Positions 50,326 through 59,389 of a stretch of DNA of 64,000 nucleotides are shown piece after piece. The translations under genes were made by a program, and so were the position numbers. The notes beneath the pieces are model-generated. The model worked only from the letters and a program-made list of their open reading frames with translations. It made no database searches and was not told the DNA's origin. How positions within the stretch are numbered: position 1 is the first letter of the stretch; the number at the start of each line of letters is the position of its first letter. The DNA is from CAWFKS01 sp963816435 (GTDB lineage: Bacteria; Pseudomonadota; Alphaproteobacteria; Rhizobiales; Rhizobiaceae), in assembly GCA_963816435.1 (NCBI GenBank), contig CAWFKS010000018.1, positions 124,001 to 188,000 on the forward strand. Reading direction: 5' to 3'.

Positions 50326-51213
50326 ATGGACGCCTCGCCGATCGAAACGATCCGCAGCTTCAACCGTCTCGTGACCCTGCGCGTCGGCGCGCTGAACGAT
50401 TCCTATCTCGGCCGCGGCCGCCCGCTCGGCGAGGCACGGCTGCTGTTCGAGATCGGAGCGCAGGGGCGCGCCAGTTCCGAGCTCCGCGAGACGCTGGGTC
50501 TGGATTCCGGCTACTTCACGCGGCTTCTGAAGTCGCTCGAGCGGCAGGGTCTCGTCACCGTCGAACCCGCGGCGGACGACCGGCGGCGGCGGCGTGTGTC
50601 GCTGACCGAGAAGGGCAAGGCGGAGCAGGCCGCCTACGATGCGCTGGCGGACGACGTCGCACGCTCGATGATCGACAATCTCGATGAGGATCAGCGCAAA
50701 CGGCTACTGGCGGCGATGTCGGAGGTGCAGCGGCTGGTGACGGCCGCGCAGATGACGCTGGAGGTCGAGCCACCCGACAGCGAGGGCGCGCGCTTCTGCC
50801 TCGAGGCCTATTTTGCCGAGCTGGCGCAAAGCTTCGAGGAGGGTTTCCAGCCGGATCTGGGCGACGCCATGCACGACACCGAGATGGTGCCGCCGTCGGG
50901 CTGCTTCGTCGTGGTACGCCTGCACGGGCGGCCCATCGCCTGCGGCGGCCTGAAATCGGTCGACGAGGAAACCGCCGAGATCAAGCGCATGTGGGTTTCG
51001 CCGGATGCCCGCGGCCTTGGCGTGGCGAGCCGCCTCGTGAAGCGGCTGGAGGAGGAAGCACGGCAGCGCGGCAAGGGGCGTGTCATCCTCGACACCAACC
51101 GTGCGCTGACGCCCGCCCAGACGCTCTACCGCAAGCTCGGCTACCGCGACATCGGCCGCTACAACGACAATCCCTACGCGGATTTCTGGTTCGAGAAGGT
51201 GCTGGTGGAGTAG
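50326..51213 (+). CDS. MarR regulator fused to GNAT acetyltransferase
   Basis: A 295-residue fusion. Residues 1-145 are a MarR winged helix (SSELRETLGLDSGYFTRLLK, with the DDRRRRRVSLTEKG wing); residues 150-295 a GNAT domain (EIKRMWVSPDARGLGVASRL, YRKLGYRDIGRYND). Such fusions are common and may sense and acetylate the same small molecule. It is divergent from recO and converges on era. Confidence 0.88.
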   Translation: MDASPIETIRSFNRLVTLRVGALNDSYLGRGRPLGEARLLFEIGAQGRASSELRETLGLDSGYFTRLLKSLERQGLVTVEPAADDRRRRRVSLTEKGKAEQAAYDALADDVARSMIDNLDEDQRKRLLAAMSEVQRLVTAAQMTLEVEPPDSEGARFCLEAYFAELAQSFEEGFQPDLGDAMHDTEMVPPSGCFVVVRLHGRPIACGGLKSVDEETAEIKRMWVSPDARGLGVASRLVKRLEEEARQRGKGRVILDTNRALTPAQTLYRKLGYRDIGRYNDNPYADFWFEKVLVE

Positions 51214-51219
51214 CCTGTG

Positions 51220-52137
51220 CTACCGCGGAAACTCCAGACCCATCTCGCGGTAGCGCTCGGGGTCGTTGCCCCAGTTCTCGCGCACCTTGACGAACAGGAA
51301 CAGGTGCACCGGCTGCTCGAGGATTTCGGCGATCTCCAGCCGCGCGGCCTGGCCGATGGCGCGGATCGTCTCGCCCTTCCTGCCGAGCACGATCTTCTTC
51401 TGGCTGTCACGCTCGACATAGATCACCTGCTCGATGCGCACGCCGTTCTTCTTCTCCTCCCACTTCTCGGTCTCGACATGGGAGGAATAGGGCAGCTCCT
51501 GGTGAAGGCGCAGATAGAGCTTCTCGCGAGTTATCTCGGCGGCGAGCTGACGCATCGGCAGGTCGGAGATCTGGTCCTCGGGATAGAACCACGGCCCTTC
51601 CGGCAGTGCCTTGGCGAGGTAGTCGAGCAAATCCTCGCAACCGGAGCCGGTCAGCGCCGAGATCATGAAGGTCGCCTCGAAACCGACCCGCTCGTTCGCC
51701 TCGGCCGCCAGCGCGAGCAGCGTCTCGCGCTTCACCCGGTCGACCTTGTTCAGCACCAGCACCTTGGACTGGCGCACGTCGCCGAGATTTTCGAGCATCG
51801 CCTCGGCGTCGCCCCTCAACCCGCGCTCGGCGTCGATCAGCACCAGCACCATGTCGGCATCCTTGGCGCCGCCCCAGGCGGTGGTCACCATCGCCCGGTC
51901 GAGCGTGCGCTTCGGCCGGAAGATGCCGGGTGTGTCGACGAAGACGATCTGCGTGTCGCCGTGCGTGGCGATGCCGCGCACCAGCGCGCGCGTCGTCTGC
52001 ACCTTGTGGGTGACGATCGACACCTTGGCGCCGACCAGCCGGTTGAGCAGCGTCGACTTGCCGGCGTTCGGCGCGCCGATCAGCGCAACGAAGCCGGAGC
52101 GGGTGGCTGCGCCCTTTTCTTCCGCGGGCTCGTTCAA
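51220..52137 (-). CDS. era: GTPase Era
   Basis: Era binds 16S rRNA and 30S precursors in ribosome assembly. GTP-binding motifs are GAPNAGKST (21-29), DTPGIF and LNKVD; the C-terminal KH domain follows (VIYVERDSQKKIVLGRKGE). The start is TTG at 52137, overlapping the rnc stop TGA. Length 305 residues. As written, the frameshift in rnc makes one long frame of rnc plus era. Confidence 0.94.
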   Translation of the reverse strand: MNEPAEEKGAATRSGFVALIGAPNAGKSTLLNRLVGAKVSIVTHKVQTTRALVRGIATHGDTQIVFVDTPGIFRPKRTLDRAMVTTAWGGAKDADMVLVLIDAERGLRGDAEAMLENLGDVRQSKVLVLNKVDRVKRETLLALAAEANERVGFEATFMISALTGSGCEDLLDYLAKALPEGPWFYPEDQISDLPMRQLAAEITREKLYLRLHQELPYSSHVETEKWEEKKNGVRIEQVIYVERDSQKKIVLGRKGETIRAIGQAARLEIAEILEQPVHLFLFVKVRENWGNDPERYREMGLEFPR

Positions 52138-52851
52138 TTGGCTTCCTCTCTGCCTTGCCAGACGCCCTCGCGCACCATCAGCGCGGTGGCCGCCTGCTGT
52201 TCGGCCTCGCGCTTGGAGCGCCCGCGCCCCGATTTCGGGCGCCATCTCGCCCACCTGAACCGCGATGGTGAAGACCGGATCGTGATCGGGACCGCTGCGG
52301 TCGACCATTTCGTAGACCGGCGGTTCGCCGGAGACCTGATGCGCCCATTCCTGCAGCGCCGTCTTGGGATCGCGCAGCGTCTGCGCGGCTACCCGCGAGC
52401 GCGGCTCCCAGTGGGCGAGCACGAACTTTTCGGCCGCCGCCATGCCGCCGTCGAGATAGAGCGCGGCGATCACCGCCTCGACCGCGTCGGCGCGGATGTT
52501 CCTTGCCTTGCGCGCCTTCTGGCCGCGCACGCCGGAATCGGCGTGGATCAACTCGGCAAGGCCCGTCTCGCCGGCGATCTCGGCGCATGTGTCGCCGCTC
52601 ACCAGCGCGCTGTGCCGCACCGCGAGTTCGCCCTGGTCGGCGTCGGGATAGGCGTGGAACAACAGGTCGGCCACGATCAGCCCGAGCACGCGGTCGCCGA
52701 GGAATTCCAGCCGCTCGTTGTCGGTCTTCAGCCTGGCGCGCACGCTCGAATGCGTCAGCGCGCGGCGCATCAGTTCGGCATCGGCGAAGGCGTGTCCGGT
52801 TGCCTTCTCGACCGCCTGAGCAAGCGCCTCGCCGGTCGGTCGCCTGCTCAT
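52134..52851 (-). CDS. rnc: Ribonuclease III, frameshifted near its end
   Basis: Cuts double-stranded RNA in rRNA and mRNA processing. The signature NERLEFLGDRVLGL holds catalytic acids; the double-stranded RNA-binding domain ends the protein. Near 52230 one extra G after MAPEIG shifts the frame; restoring it gives RGRSKREAEQQAATALM and GREEAN before TGA at 52134. Restored length 238 residues. It starts 2 bases after lepB. Confidence 0.93.
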
Positions 52852-52853
52852 CG

Positions 52854-53603
52854 CTAGTCTATGAAGGTGAACAGCCTGGAGAATCGCACCAGGCTCGGCC
52901 ACTTCCAGATCTCCAGCGGACTGGCGCCGCCGCCGATGGAGAAGAACAGGATGTTGGCCCGGCCCACCAGATTCTCGGCCGGCACGTAGCCGACTGTGAA
53001 GCGGCTGTCGGAGGAATTGTCGCGGTTGTCGCCCATCATGAAATAGTGGCCCGGCGGCACCACGAATTCGCGCGTGTTGTCGCCGATCGAGTTCGGCGAC
53101 AGGTCGAGCGTGTCGTAGGAGACGCCGTTGGGCAGCGTCTCCTTATAGACATCAACCGGCCGCGCGACCTCGGTGATGTCGGGATTGTCGATTTGGCCGA
53201 CCTTCTCGCGCTTCACCGGCTCGCCGTTGATGTAGAGCTGCCCTTCCTTCATCTGGATCGTGTCGCCGGGCAGGCCGATGACGCGCTTGATGTAGTCGAC
53301 TGAGGGGTTGGGCGGGAACTTGAAGACGACGACGTCGCCGCGCTGCGGCTGGCTGCCCCAGATCCGGCCGTCGAAGATCGGCGGCCCAAACGGGAAGGAG
53401 TATCGCGAATAGCCGTAGGCCCATTTGGTGACGAACAGATAGTCGCCTTCCAGAAGGGTGGGGCGCATCGAGCCCGAGGGGATCGAGAAGGGCTGGAACA
53501 GGAAGGTCCGGATCACCAGCGCCAGCAGCAGCGCCTGGACGATGACGCTGACGGTCTCGCCGAGTCCGCCGGATTTCTTCTCGGTCTTGTCTGCCACGCT
53601 CAT
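52854..53603 (-). CDS. lepB: Signal peptidase I
   Basis: Cleaves signal peptides at the outer face of the inner membrane. One N-terminal helix (VSVIVQALLLALVIRTFLF), catalytic Ser45 in PSGSMRPTL, catalytic Lys in DYIKRVIGLPGD, and GDNRDNSSDSR. ATG at 53603 has GAGG 5 bases upstream; a GTG six codons earlier is possible. It precedes rnc and era in one operon. Confidence 0.94.
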   Translation of the reverse strand: MSVADKTEKKSGGLGETVSVIVQALLLALVIRTFLFQPFSIPSGSMRPTLLEGDYLFVTKWAYGYSRYSFPFGPPIFDGRIWGSQPQRGDVVVFKFPPNPSVDYIKRVIGLPGDTIQMKEGQLYINGEPVKREKVGQIDNPDITEVARPVDVYKETLPNGVSYDTLDLSPNSIGDNTREFVVPPGHYFMMGDNRDNSSDSRFTVGYVPAENLVGRANILFFSIGGGASPLEIWKWPSLVRFSRLFTFID

Positions 53604-53695
53604 CTTGTCCTCGGTTCGCACCCTGTGCCCGTCTTAGCCGCTCGGAATCGATGGGGCAATGACATTGCCCCTTCGTGCACCGGCTCTACACGCCC

Positions 53696-54109
53696 CTAGT
53701 GTGGCGGTAGTTCGGCGGGAATGGCCTCGATAATCACGAAGGCCTGCGCCAGCGGGTATTCGTCGGTGATTGTGAGGTGGATCAGCGGCGAATGGCCGCG
53801 CGGCATCATCGAGGCCAGTCGCTCCGCCGCGCCGCCGGTGAGGTTCATCGTCGGCTTGCCGCCGGGCAGGTTGACGACGCCCATGTCGCGCCAGAAGACG
53901 CCGCGGGAGAGGCCCGTGCCCAGCGCCTTGGCGCAGGCTTCCTTGGCGGCGAAACGCTTGGCGTAGGAGGCGGCGCGCTCCTTGCGGCGATCGGATTTCT
54001 GCTTCTCGACCTCGGTGAAGATGCGATCGATGAAGCGCGACCCGAATCGCTCGATCGAGCGCTCGATGCGCCTGATGTCGCAGAGGTCGCTGCCCAGGCC
54101 GATGATCAT
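53696..54109 (-). CDS. acpS: Holo-[acyl-carrier-protein] synthase
   Basis: Attaches 4'-phosphopantetheine from CoA to Ser37 of AcpP. The 137-residue protein starts MIIGLGSDLCDIRRIE (metal-binding Asp) and has FAAKEACAKALGTGL (metal-binding Glu). It lies between the DUF2062 gene and lepB on the minus strand. Confidence 0.95.
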   Translation of the reverse strand: MIIGLGSDLCDIRRIERSIERFGSRFIDRIFTEVEKQKSDRRKERAASYAKRFAAKEACAKALGTGLSRGVFWRDMGVVNLPGGKPTMNLTGGAAERLASMMPRGHSPLIHLTITDEYPLAQAFVIIEAIPAELPPH

Positions 54110-54123
54110 GCGCCCGGCCTTCC

Positions 54124-54714
54124 CTATTGCGCCGCGGCCTGGCCGACCACCGGAGCGCCGGCGCGACGCCTTGCCCGCTCGGCCAGCCGCTTGCGGCGCT
54201 GGTCGCGGAAGCTCACCACCGCCCAGCGCGTGGCGACGTAGAAGCCGAGCGCGAAGACCAGCCCGACGGGAATGGCGCCGAGCGTCATCGGCTTCAGCAG
54301 CGGCCCCCAGAGCTGTGAAAACTCCAGGTGCCTCAAGGCGTAGCCGAAATGCAGCGGCGCGACCTCGCCAGAATGGCGGCCGTATAGGATGAAGCGGCCG
54401 ACCTCGTAGGTGGCGCCCCAGATGAACGGAAACGTGATGGGATTGCCGATGCCGGTGCCGATCGCGGAGGCGACGATGTTGCCGCCGATCACCCAGGAAA
54501 GGGCTGCCGCAAGAATGAAGTGGAAGCCCAGGAACGGCAGGAACGACACGAACACGCCGGCCGCGATGCCGGCGGCCACGGCGTGCGGCGTCGCCGAAAG
54601 CCTCAGCGCTCGCTTGGCGAAGTAGGTCGCGGAACGCACGAACGACCTGCGCGGCCACAGGATCGTCCGAATCCTCTCCATCAGGTGTGCCGGTTTTCTG
54701 CGGCGAAAGAGCAT
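54124..54714 (-). CDS. DUF2062 membrane protein
   Basis: A 196-residue inner-membrane protein with hydrophobic helices (AVAAGIAAGVFVSFLPFLGF, FILAAALSWVIGGNIVASAI, GAIPVGLVFALGFYVAT) and the DUF2062 motif GNPITFPFIWGATYEVG. It regularly lies next to acpS in rhizobia; function unknown. Confidence 0.87.
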   Translation of the reverse strand: MLFRRRKPAHLMERIRTILWPRRSFVRSATYFAKRALRLSATPHAVAAGIAAGVFVSFLPFLGFHFILAAALSWVIGGNIVASAIGTGIGNPITFPFIWGATYEVGRFILYGRHSGEVAPLHFGYALRHLEFSQLWGPLLKPMTLGAIPVGLVFALGFYVATRWAVVSFRDQRRKRLAERARRRAGAPVVGQAAAQ

Positions 54715-54992
54715 CTGTTTCCGGGGCCCGGCGGGCCAGTCTCGAATTCACGCCCGCGCGCAACAATAGCCCCGCGCGGCTTAACAAATCTTGGTCCGAA
54801 TGCCGCTACCGGCCAGAGGGTTTCACCTTATAGCCGGCCGCGACCGCACGGCAAGCGCGCGGCGCCGAAGCACCGGGACTCGGAGGCGCAGGAATTCGCC
54901 GCCCGCCGCGGCCAAATTGCGGCCAGCCCGGAGGATCGGTTCGAGCGGACGATATGACGCACTGGAAATCGAGAACGCCGTGCGGCGGCGCC

Positions 54993-57231
54993 TCAGCCGT
55001 TGACGCGGCGCACCTCGCCGACACTCGGATTGTCCTTGAGCTGGGAGATCAGGCGGTTGAGGTGCTTGAGGTCCCAGACCTCGAGATCGACCGTCATCTC
55101 GGTGAAGTCCGGGGCGGTGCGGCTCATCGCCAGATTGTGGATGTTGGCGTCGTTCTGCGCGATCACCTGGGCGATATTGGCCAGCGATCCCGGCTCGTTG
55201 ATCGCGGTGACGGCGATGCGCGCGGGAAAGCGCTCCTGCATGTCCTCGTCGATGTCCCAGCGCACGTCTATCCAGCGCTCCGGCTGGTCGTCGAAGGCGG
55301 TCAGCGACGGCGACTGGATCGGATAGATCGTGATGCCAGATCCAGGCTGAAGGATGCCGACGATGCGGTCGCCGGGCACCGCGCCTTCCGGCGCGAAGCG
55401 CACCGGCAGGTCGCCCGAGACGCCGCGGATCGGCAGCGCGTCCTTCGCGCCCTTGCCGCGCCGCTTGCCGTTCTTTCGCGACGACGAGCGCCCGGGAATC
55501 TGGAACAGCATGCCTGCGGCATCGCGCAGGTTGAACCAGCCCTCCTCCCGTTCCTTCGGCGAGGCGGTCACCCGCTCGTCCTGATAGTCGGGATAGACGG
55601 CCCGCAGCACGTCCTGCGAGGAAAGCTCGCCCCGGCCGACCGCCGCCAGCACGTCGTCGACGTCGCGGCGCGCCAGCCGTCCGAGCACAGGCTTCAAACC
55701 GTCCTTGGCGAAGCGCTTGCCCGCCCGCTCGAAAGTTCGCTCGAGAATGCGTGCGCCGAGGCCCGAATACTGCTTGCGCACGGCGTTGCGGGTGGCGCGG
55801 CGGATCGCCGAGCGCGCCTTGCCGGTGACGACGACCGACTCCCACGCAGCCGGCGGGACCTGCGCCTTCGAACGGATGATCTCGACCTCGTCGCCGTTCT
55901 TCAGCTCCGTCATCAGTGGCATGATGCGGCCGTTGACCTTGGCGCCGACGCAGGTGTCGCCGACCTCGGTGTGGACGGCATAGGCGAAGTCGATCGGGGT
56001 CGCGCCGCGCGGCAGCGCGATCAGCCTGCCCTTCGGCGTGAAGCAGAAGACCTGGTCCTGGAACAGCTCCAGCTTGGTGTTTTCGAGGAAATCCTCGGGA
56101 TTGTCGCCTTCCGACAGCGCCTCGATGGTGCGCCGCAGCCAGGCGTAGGCGTTGGTGTCCTTCGATATCTGGTGGCTGGCGCCGTCGGCCACCGGACCCA
56201 TGTCCTTGTAGATGGAATGGGCGGCCACACCGTATTCGGCGACGTCGTTCATCTCGCGCGTGCGGATCTGCAGTTCGATGCGCTGGCGCGACGGCCCGAC
56301 GATGGTCGTGTGGATCGACCGGTAGTCGTTCTGCTTCGGCGTCGAGATGTAGTCCTTGAAGCGGCCGGGCACCATCGACCAGGTCGTGTGGATGGCGAAC
56401 AGCGCCCGGTAGCAGTCCTCGACACGATCGACGATTACGCGGAAGCCGAAGATGTCCGAGAGCTGCTCGAAGGAGAGCGCCTTGGTCTCCATCTTGCGGA
56501 ACACAGACCATGGCTTCTTCTGGCGGCTCTTCACCACCGCCTCGATGCCGTATTTGTCGAACAGGCCCGACAGCGCCTGCTCGATCTCGGAAATCACCCC
56601 CTTGTTGCGCTCGAACACATCGGCCAGCCGTTCCGTCACCGTGCGGTAGGCTTCAGGATTGAGAAAGCTGAAGGACAGTTCCTCGAGTTCCTCGCGCATG
56701 TCCTGCATGCCCATGCGGCCGGCAAGCGGCGCATAGATGTCCATCGTCTCCTCGGCGATGCGCAGGCGCTTGTTCTCGGGCATGTGGTCGAGAGTGCGCA
56801 TGTTGTGCAGGCGGTCGGCCAGCTTGACGAGCAGCACCCGCACGTCTTCGGAGATCGCCAAGCAGCAGCTTGCGCAGGTTTTCCGCCTGCTCGGCCTTGC
56901 GCGAGACCATGTCGAGCTTCTTGAGCTTGGTCAGCCCCTCGACCAGCCGCCCCATCTCGGGGCCGAACAGCTCGTCGATCTCGGCGCGCGTCGCCGTGGT
57001 GTCCTCGATCGTGTCGTGCAGCAGCGCCACCGCGATGGTGGCCTCGTCGAGATGCATGTCGGTGAGGATCGCCGCGACCTCGAGCGGATGCGAGAAATAC
57101 GGATCGCCGGAGGCGCGCTTCTGGTGGCCATGCTTCTGCATGGCGTAGACGTAGGCCTTGTTCAGCAGGGCTTCGTTTACGTCGGGCTTGTAGCGCTGCA
57201 CGCGCTCGACAAGCTCGTATTGGCGCATCAT
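54993..57231 (-). CDS. rsh: Bifunctional (p)ppGpp synthetase/hydrolase, frameshifted
   Basis: The single Rel/Spo homologue that makes and degrades (p)ppGpp. The hydrolase HD motif is LLHDTIEDT (His72, Asp73); the synthetase (DYRSIHTTIVGPSRQRIELQ), TGS (FCFTPKGRLIALPRGATPID) and ACT domains (ITAINEPGSLANIAQVIA-like) follow. One extra base near 56861 after ENLRKLLL shifts the frame into AISEDVRVLLVKLADRLHNM. Restored length 745 residues. Confidence 0.93.
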
Positions 57232-57304
57232 CGGCGGCTCCCCGCGGCGGTGGAGCAGCCGGCGGACCGGACGGGGACGATTTCGGGCGAAGGCATCGGC
57301 GGTG

Positions 57305-57343
57305 CTACAAACAAATCATGCGCCGGGCGCTTGCCCGACGCAT
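57305..57343 (-). terminator. Intrinsic terminator between rpoZ and rsh
   Basis: On the minus strand an 11-base-pair stem ATGCGTCGGGC / GCCCGGCGCAT (one G-U pair) with loop AAGC is followed by GATTTGTTTG. It lies about 50 bases after the rpoZ stop, so rpoZ may be largely separate from rsh. Confidence 0.7.
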
Positions 57344-57394
57344 GACCATACTAGCCGCGCATGTGCCGCCGCAACAGCGCGGCGGATGCCGAAA

Positions 57395-57793
57395 TCAGTA
57401 TTCGTCGCTCTTCTCCGGCGGGACGAGGCCCTCGATGCCGGCAAGCAGCTCTTCCTCGCTCATCTGGTCGAAGGAGACGTTGTCGTCTTCGCGCTCCGGC
57501 GCCTCGGTGGTCTCGGTCGGGCTGTCGATCAGCTCCGGCGCGGCCTCCGCCTCCGGCTCGTCGACCTCGACGTGCTTCTGCAGCGAGTGGATCAGGTCTT
57601 CCTTGAGATCGCCCGGCGACAGCGTCTCGTCGGCGATCTCGCGGAGAGCCACGACCGGGTTCTTGTCGTTGTCGCGATCGATGGTGATCTGCGCGCCCTG
57701 CGAAATCTGGCGGGCGCGGTGACCGGCGAGCAGGACGAGTTCGAACCTGTTCTCTACCTTGTCGATGCAGTCTTCAACGGTAACGCGGGCCAT
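57395..57793 (-). CDS. rpoZ: RNA polymerase omega subunit
   Basis: Helps assemble RNA polymerase and holds one (p)ppGpp site in other proteobacteria, which fits its place before rsh. MARVTVEDCIDKVENRFELV and the AREIA-like VVALREIADETLSP motif are clear. The 132-residue protein has the long acidic C-terminal tail common in rhizobia. AAAGGGG precedes the ATG. Confidence 0.95.
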   Translation of the reverse strand: MARVTVEDCIDKVENRFELVLLAGHRARQISQGAQITIDRDNDKNPVVALREIADETLSPGDLKEDLIHSLQKHVEVDEPEAEAAPELIDSPTETTEAPEREDDNVSFDQMSEEELLAGIEGLVPPEKSDEY

Positions 57794-58080
57794 GCGCTGC
57801 CCCTTTCATTGCGTTCATCTGTACGGGAGTTGGCCGGTCCATAGAACGAACGGCGCCTGAATTCAAGCATATGCGCACGCGCGTGCGATATATCAAGCAC
57901 GAGTCGGGCGACCACAGGTTCGGCCCGACCTGAGCGCTTCAATTTTCCGTTGGCGGCAACCGCCTGGCCCTTGGAATGCCACAGGGCGAGCGCTAATTCC
58001 ATGATTACAGGTTTGTTTTCATGACCAGGCGCAGCGTCCGCGCCACCGGCTCTTGGCCATTGCAGACAAGGAATTTCACC

Positions 58081-58669
58081 ATGTTCGACCCAAGGGAAAA
58101 GATTGCGCTCTTCATCGACGGAGCGAACCTCTACGCCACGTCCCGGGCACTCGGCTTCGACATCGACTACCGCAAGCTGCTCGAAAGCTTCCAGAAGCGC
58201 GGCTACCTGCTGCGCGCCTACTATTACACCGCCCTCATCGAGGACCAGGAATACTCCTCGATCCGCCCGCTCATCGACTGGCTCGACTACAACGGCTACA
58301 AGGTCGTCACCAAGCCGGCGAAGGAATTCACGGATTCCACCGGGCGGCGCAAGATCAAGGGCAACATGGACATCGAGCTCGCCATCGACGCGCTCGAACT
58401 GTCCGACATCGTCGACCACTACGTGATCTTTTCCGGCGACGGCGACTTCCGCACCCTGGTGGAGGCGCTGCAGCGGCGCGGCCGCAAGGTGTCGGTGGTG
58501 TCGACCATGGCCTCGCAGCCGCCGATGATCTCCGACGACCTGAGGCGCCAGGCCGACCATTTCATCGACCTCGCCTCGCTGCGCGGCGATGTCGGGTCGC
58601 GACCCCTCCGAGCGGCCGCCGCGCCGGCAGGAGCCGCAGCAGGACGAGGAAGAGGACGACGACTATTGA
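58081..58669 (+). CDS. NYN-domain (LabA/DUF88) nuclease-like protein, frameshifted at its end
   Basis: A PIN-like NYN protein, predicted to act on RNA. Conserved acids are in ALFIDGANLYATSRAL, KGNMDIELAIDAL and FSGDGDFRTLVEAL. Near 58597 one extra G after RGDVG shifts the frame; restoring it gives RDPSERPPRRQEPQQDEEED and a TGA at 58667 overlapping the next ATG. Restored length 195 residues. It is divergent from rpoZ; the 287 bases between should hold both promoters. Confidence 0.88.
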
Positions 58670-59334
58670 TGCCGACGCCGGTCCCGGAAAATCGCGTCGC
58701 ACCCGATCCCGACTGTCCGCTTTGCCCGCGCCTGCATTTTTTTCGCCATGAGTGGCGCGAGCGCGAGCCCGGCTGGTTCAATTCGCCGGTGCCGAGCTTC
58801 CTGCCGCCGGAGGGGGCCGATGCCGTCCGGCTGCTGATCATCGGCCTGGCGCCGGGCCTGCGCGGGGCGAACCGCACCGGCCGGCCGTTCACCGGCGACT
58901 ACGCCGGCGACCTGCTCTACCGCACGCTCGGCGCCTACGGCATGGCGCGCGGCGACTATGCGGCCGACCCGAATGACGGGCTGGAGCTGATCGGCACGGC
59001 GATCACCAACGCGGTGCGCTGCGTGCCGCCGCAAAACAAGCCGGATGCCTCCGAGATCAACGAATGCCGGCAGTTCCTGGTGCCGACGATCGGGTATTTC
59101 CCGAGGCTGGAGGCCATACTGACGCTCGGCCAGATCGCCCACGTCTCGACCGTGCGCGCGCTCGGGCAGCGAGTGGCCGCCCTGCCCTTCGCCCACGGCG
59201 CGGCAGCCGATGTCGAAGGCGTGCGGCTTTTCTCGAGCTATCACTGCTCGCGCTACAACACGAACACCGGCAAGCTCACCGAGGCGATGTTCTCGTCCGT
59301 GTTTGCGCAAATCCGCTCGCATCTCGACCGCTGA
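58669..59334 (+). CDS. Uracil-DNA glycosylase, family 5 type (UDGb)
   Basis: Removes uracil and related bases from DNA. The 221-residue protein has the iron-sulfur Cys16 and Cys19 (DCPLCPRL), the motif GLAPGLRGANRTGRPFTGDY, a further Cys in NAVRCVPPQNKPD, and the C-terminal SSYHCSRYNTNTG. It is coupled to the NYN gene by TGATG overlap. Confidence 0.9.
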   Translation: MPTPVPENRVAPDPDCPLCPRLHFFRHEWREREPGWFNSPVPSFLPPEGADAVRLLIIGLAPGLRGANRTGRPFTGDYAGDLLYRTLGAYGMARGDYAADPNDGLELIGTAITNAVRCVPPQNKPDASEINECRQFLVPTIGYFPRLEAILTLGQIAHVSTVRALGQRVAALPFAHGAAADVEGVRLFSSYHCSRYNTNTGKLTEAMFSSVFAQIRSHLDR

Positions 59335-59338
59335 ATGC

Positions 59339-59361
59339 AAAAAGGCCGGCGAATGCCGGCC
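59339..59361 (-). terminator. Intrinsic terminator after the DUF2778 gene
   Basis: On the minus strand a perfect 7-base-pair stem GGCCGGC / GCCGGCC with loop ATTC is followed by five T residues. It lies about 30 bases after the stop at 59390. Confidence 0.85.
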
Positions 59362-59389
59362 CTTCGTCGAAAAGTCGTGGTGGCGAGCG

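Noticed and set aside
51220..52902. Apparent RNase III-Era fusion
   Set aside because: A single extra base near 52230 removes the rnc stop; the restored rnc ends at 52134 and era starts at TTG 52137.
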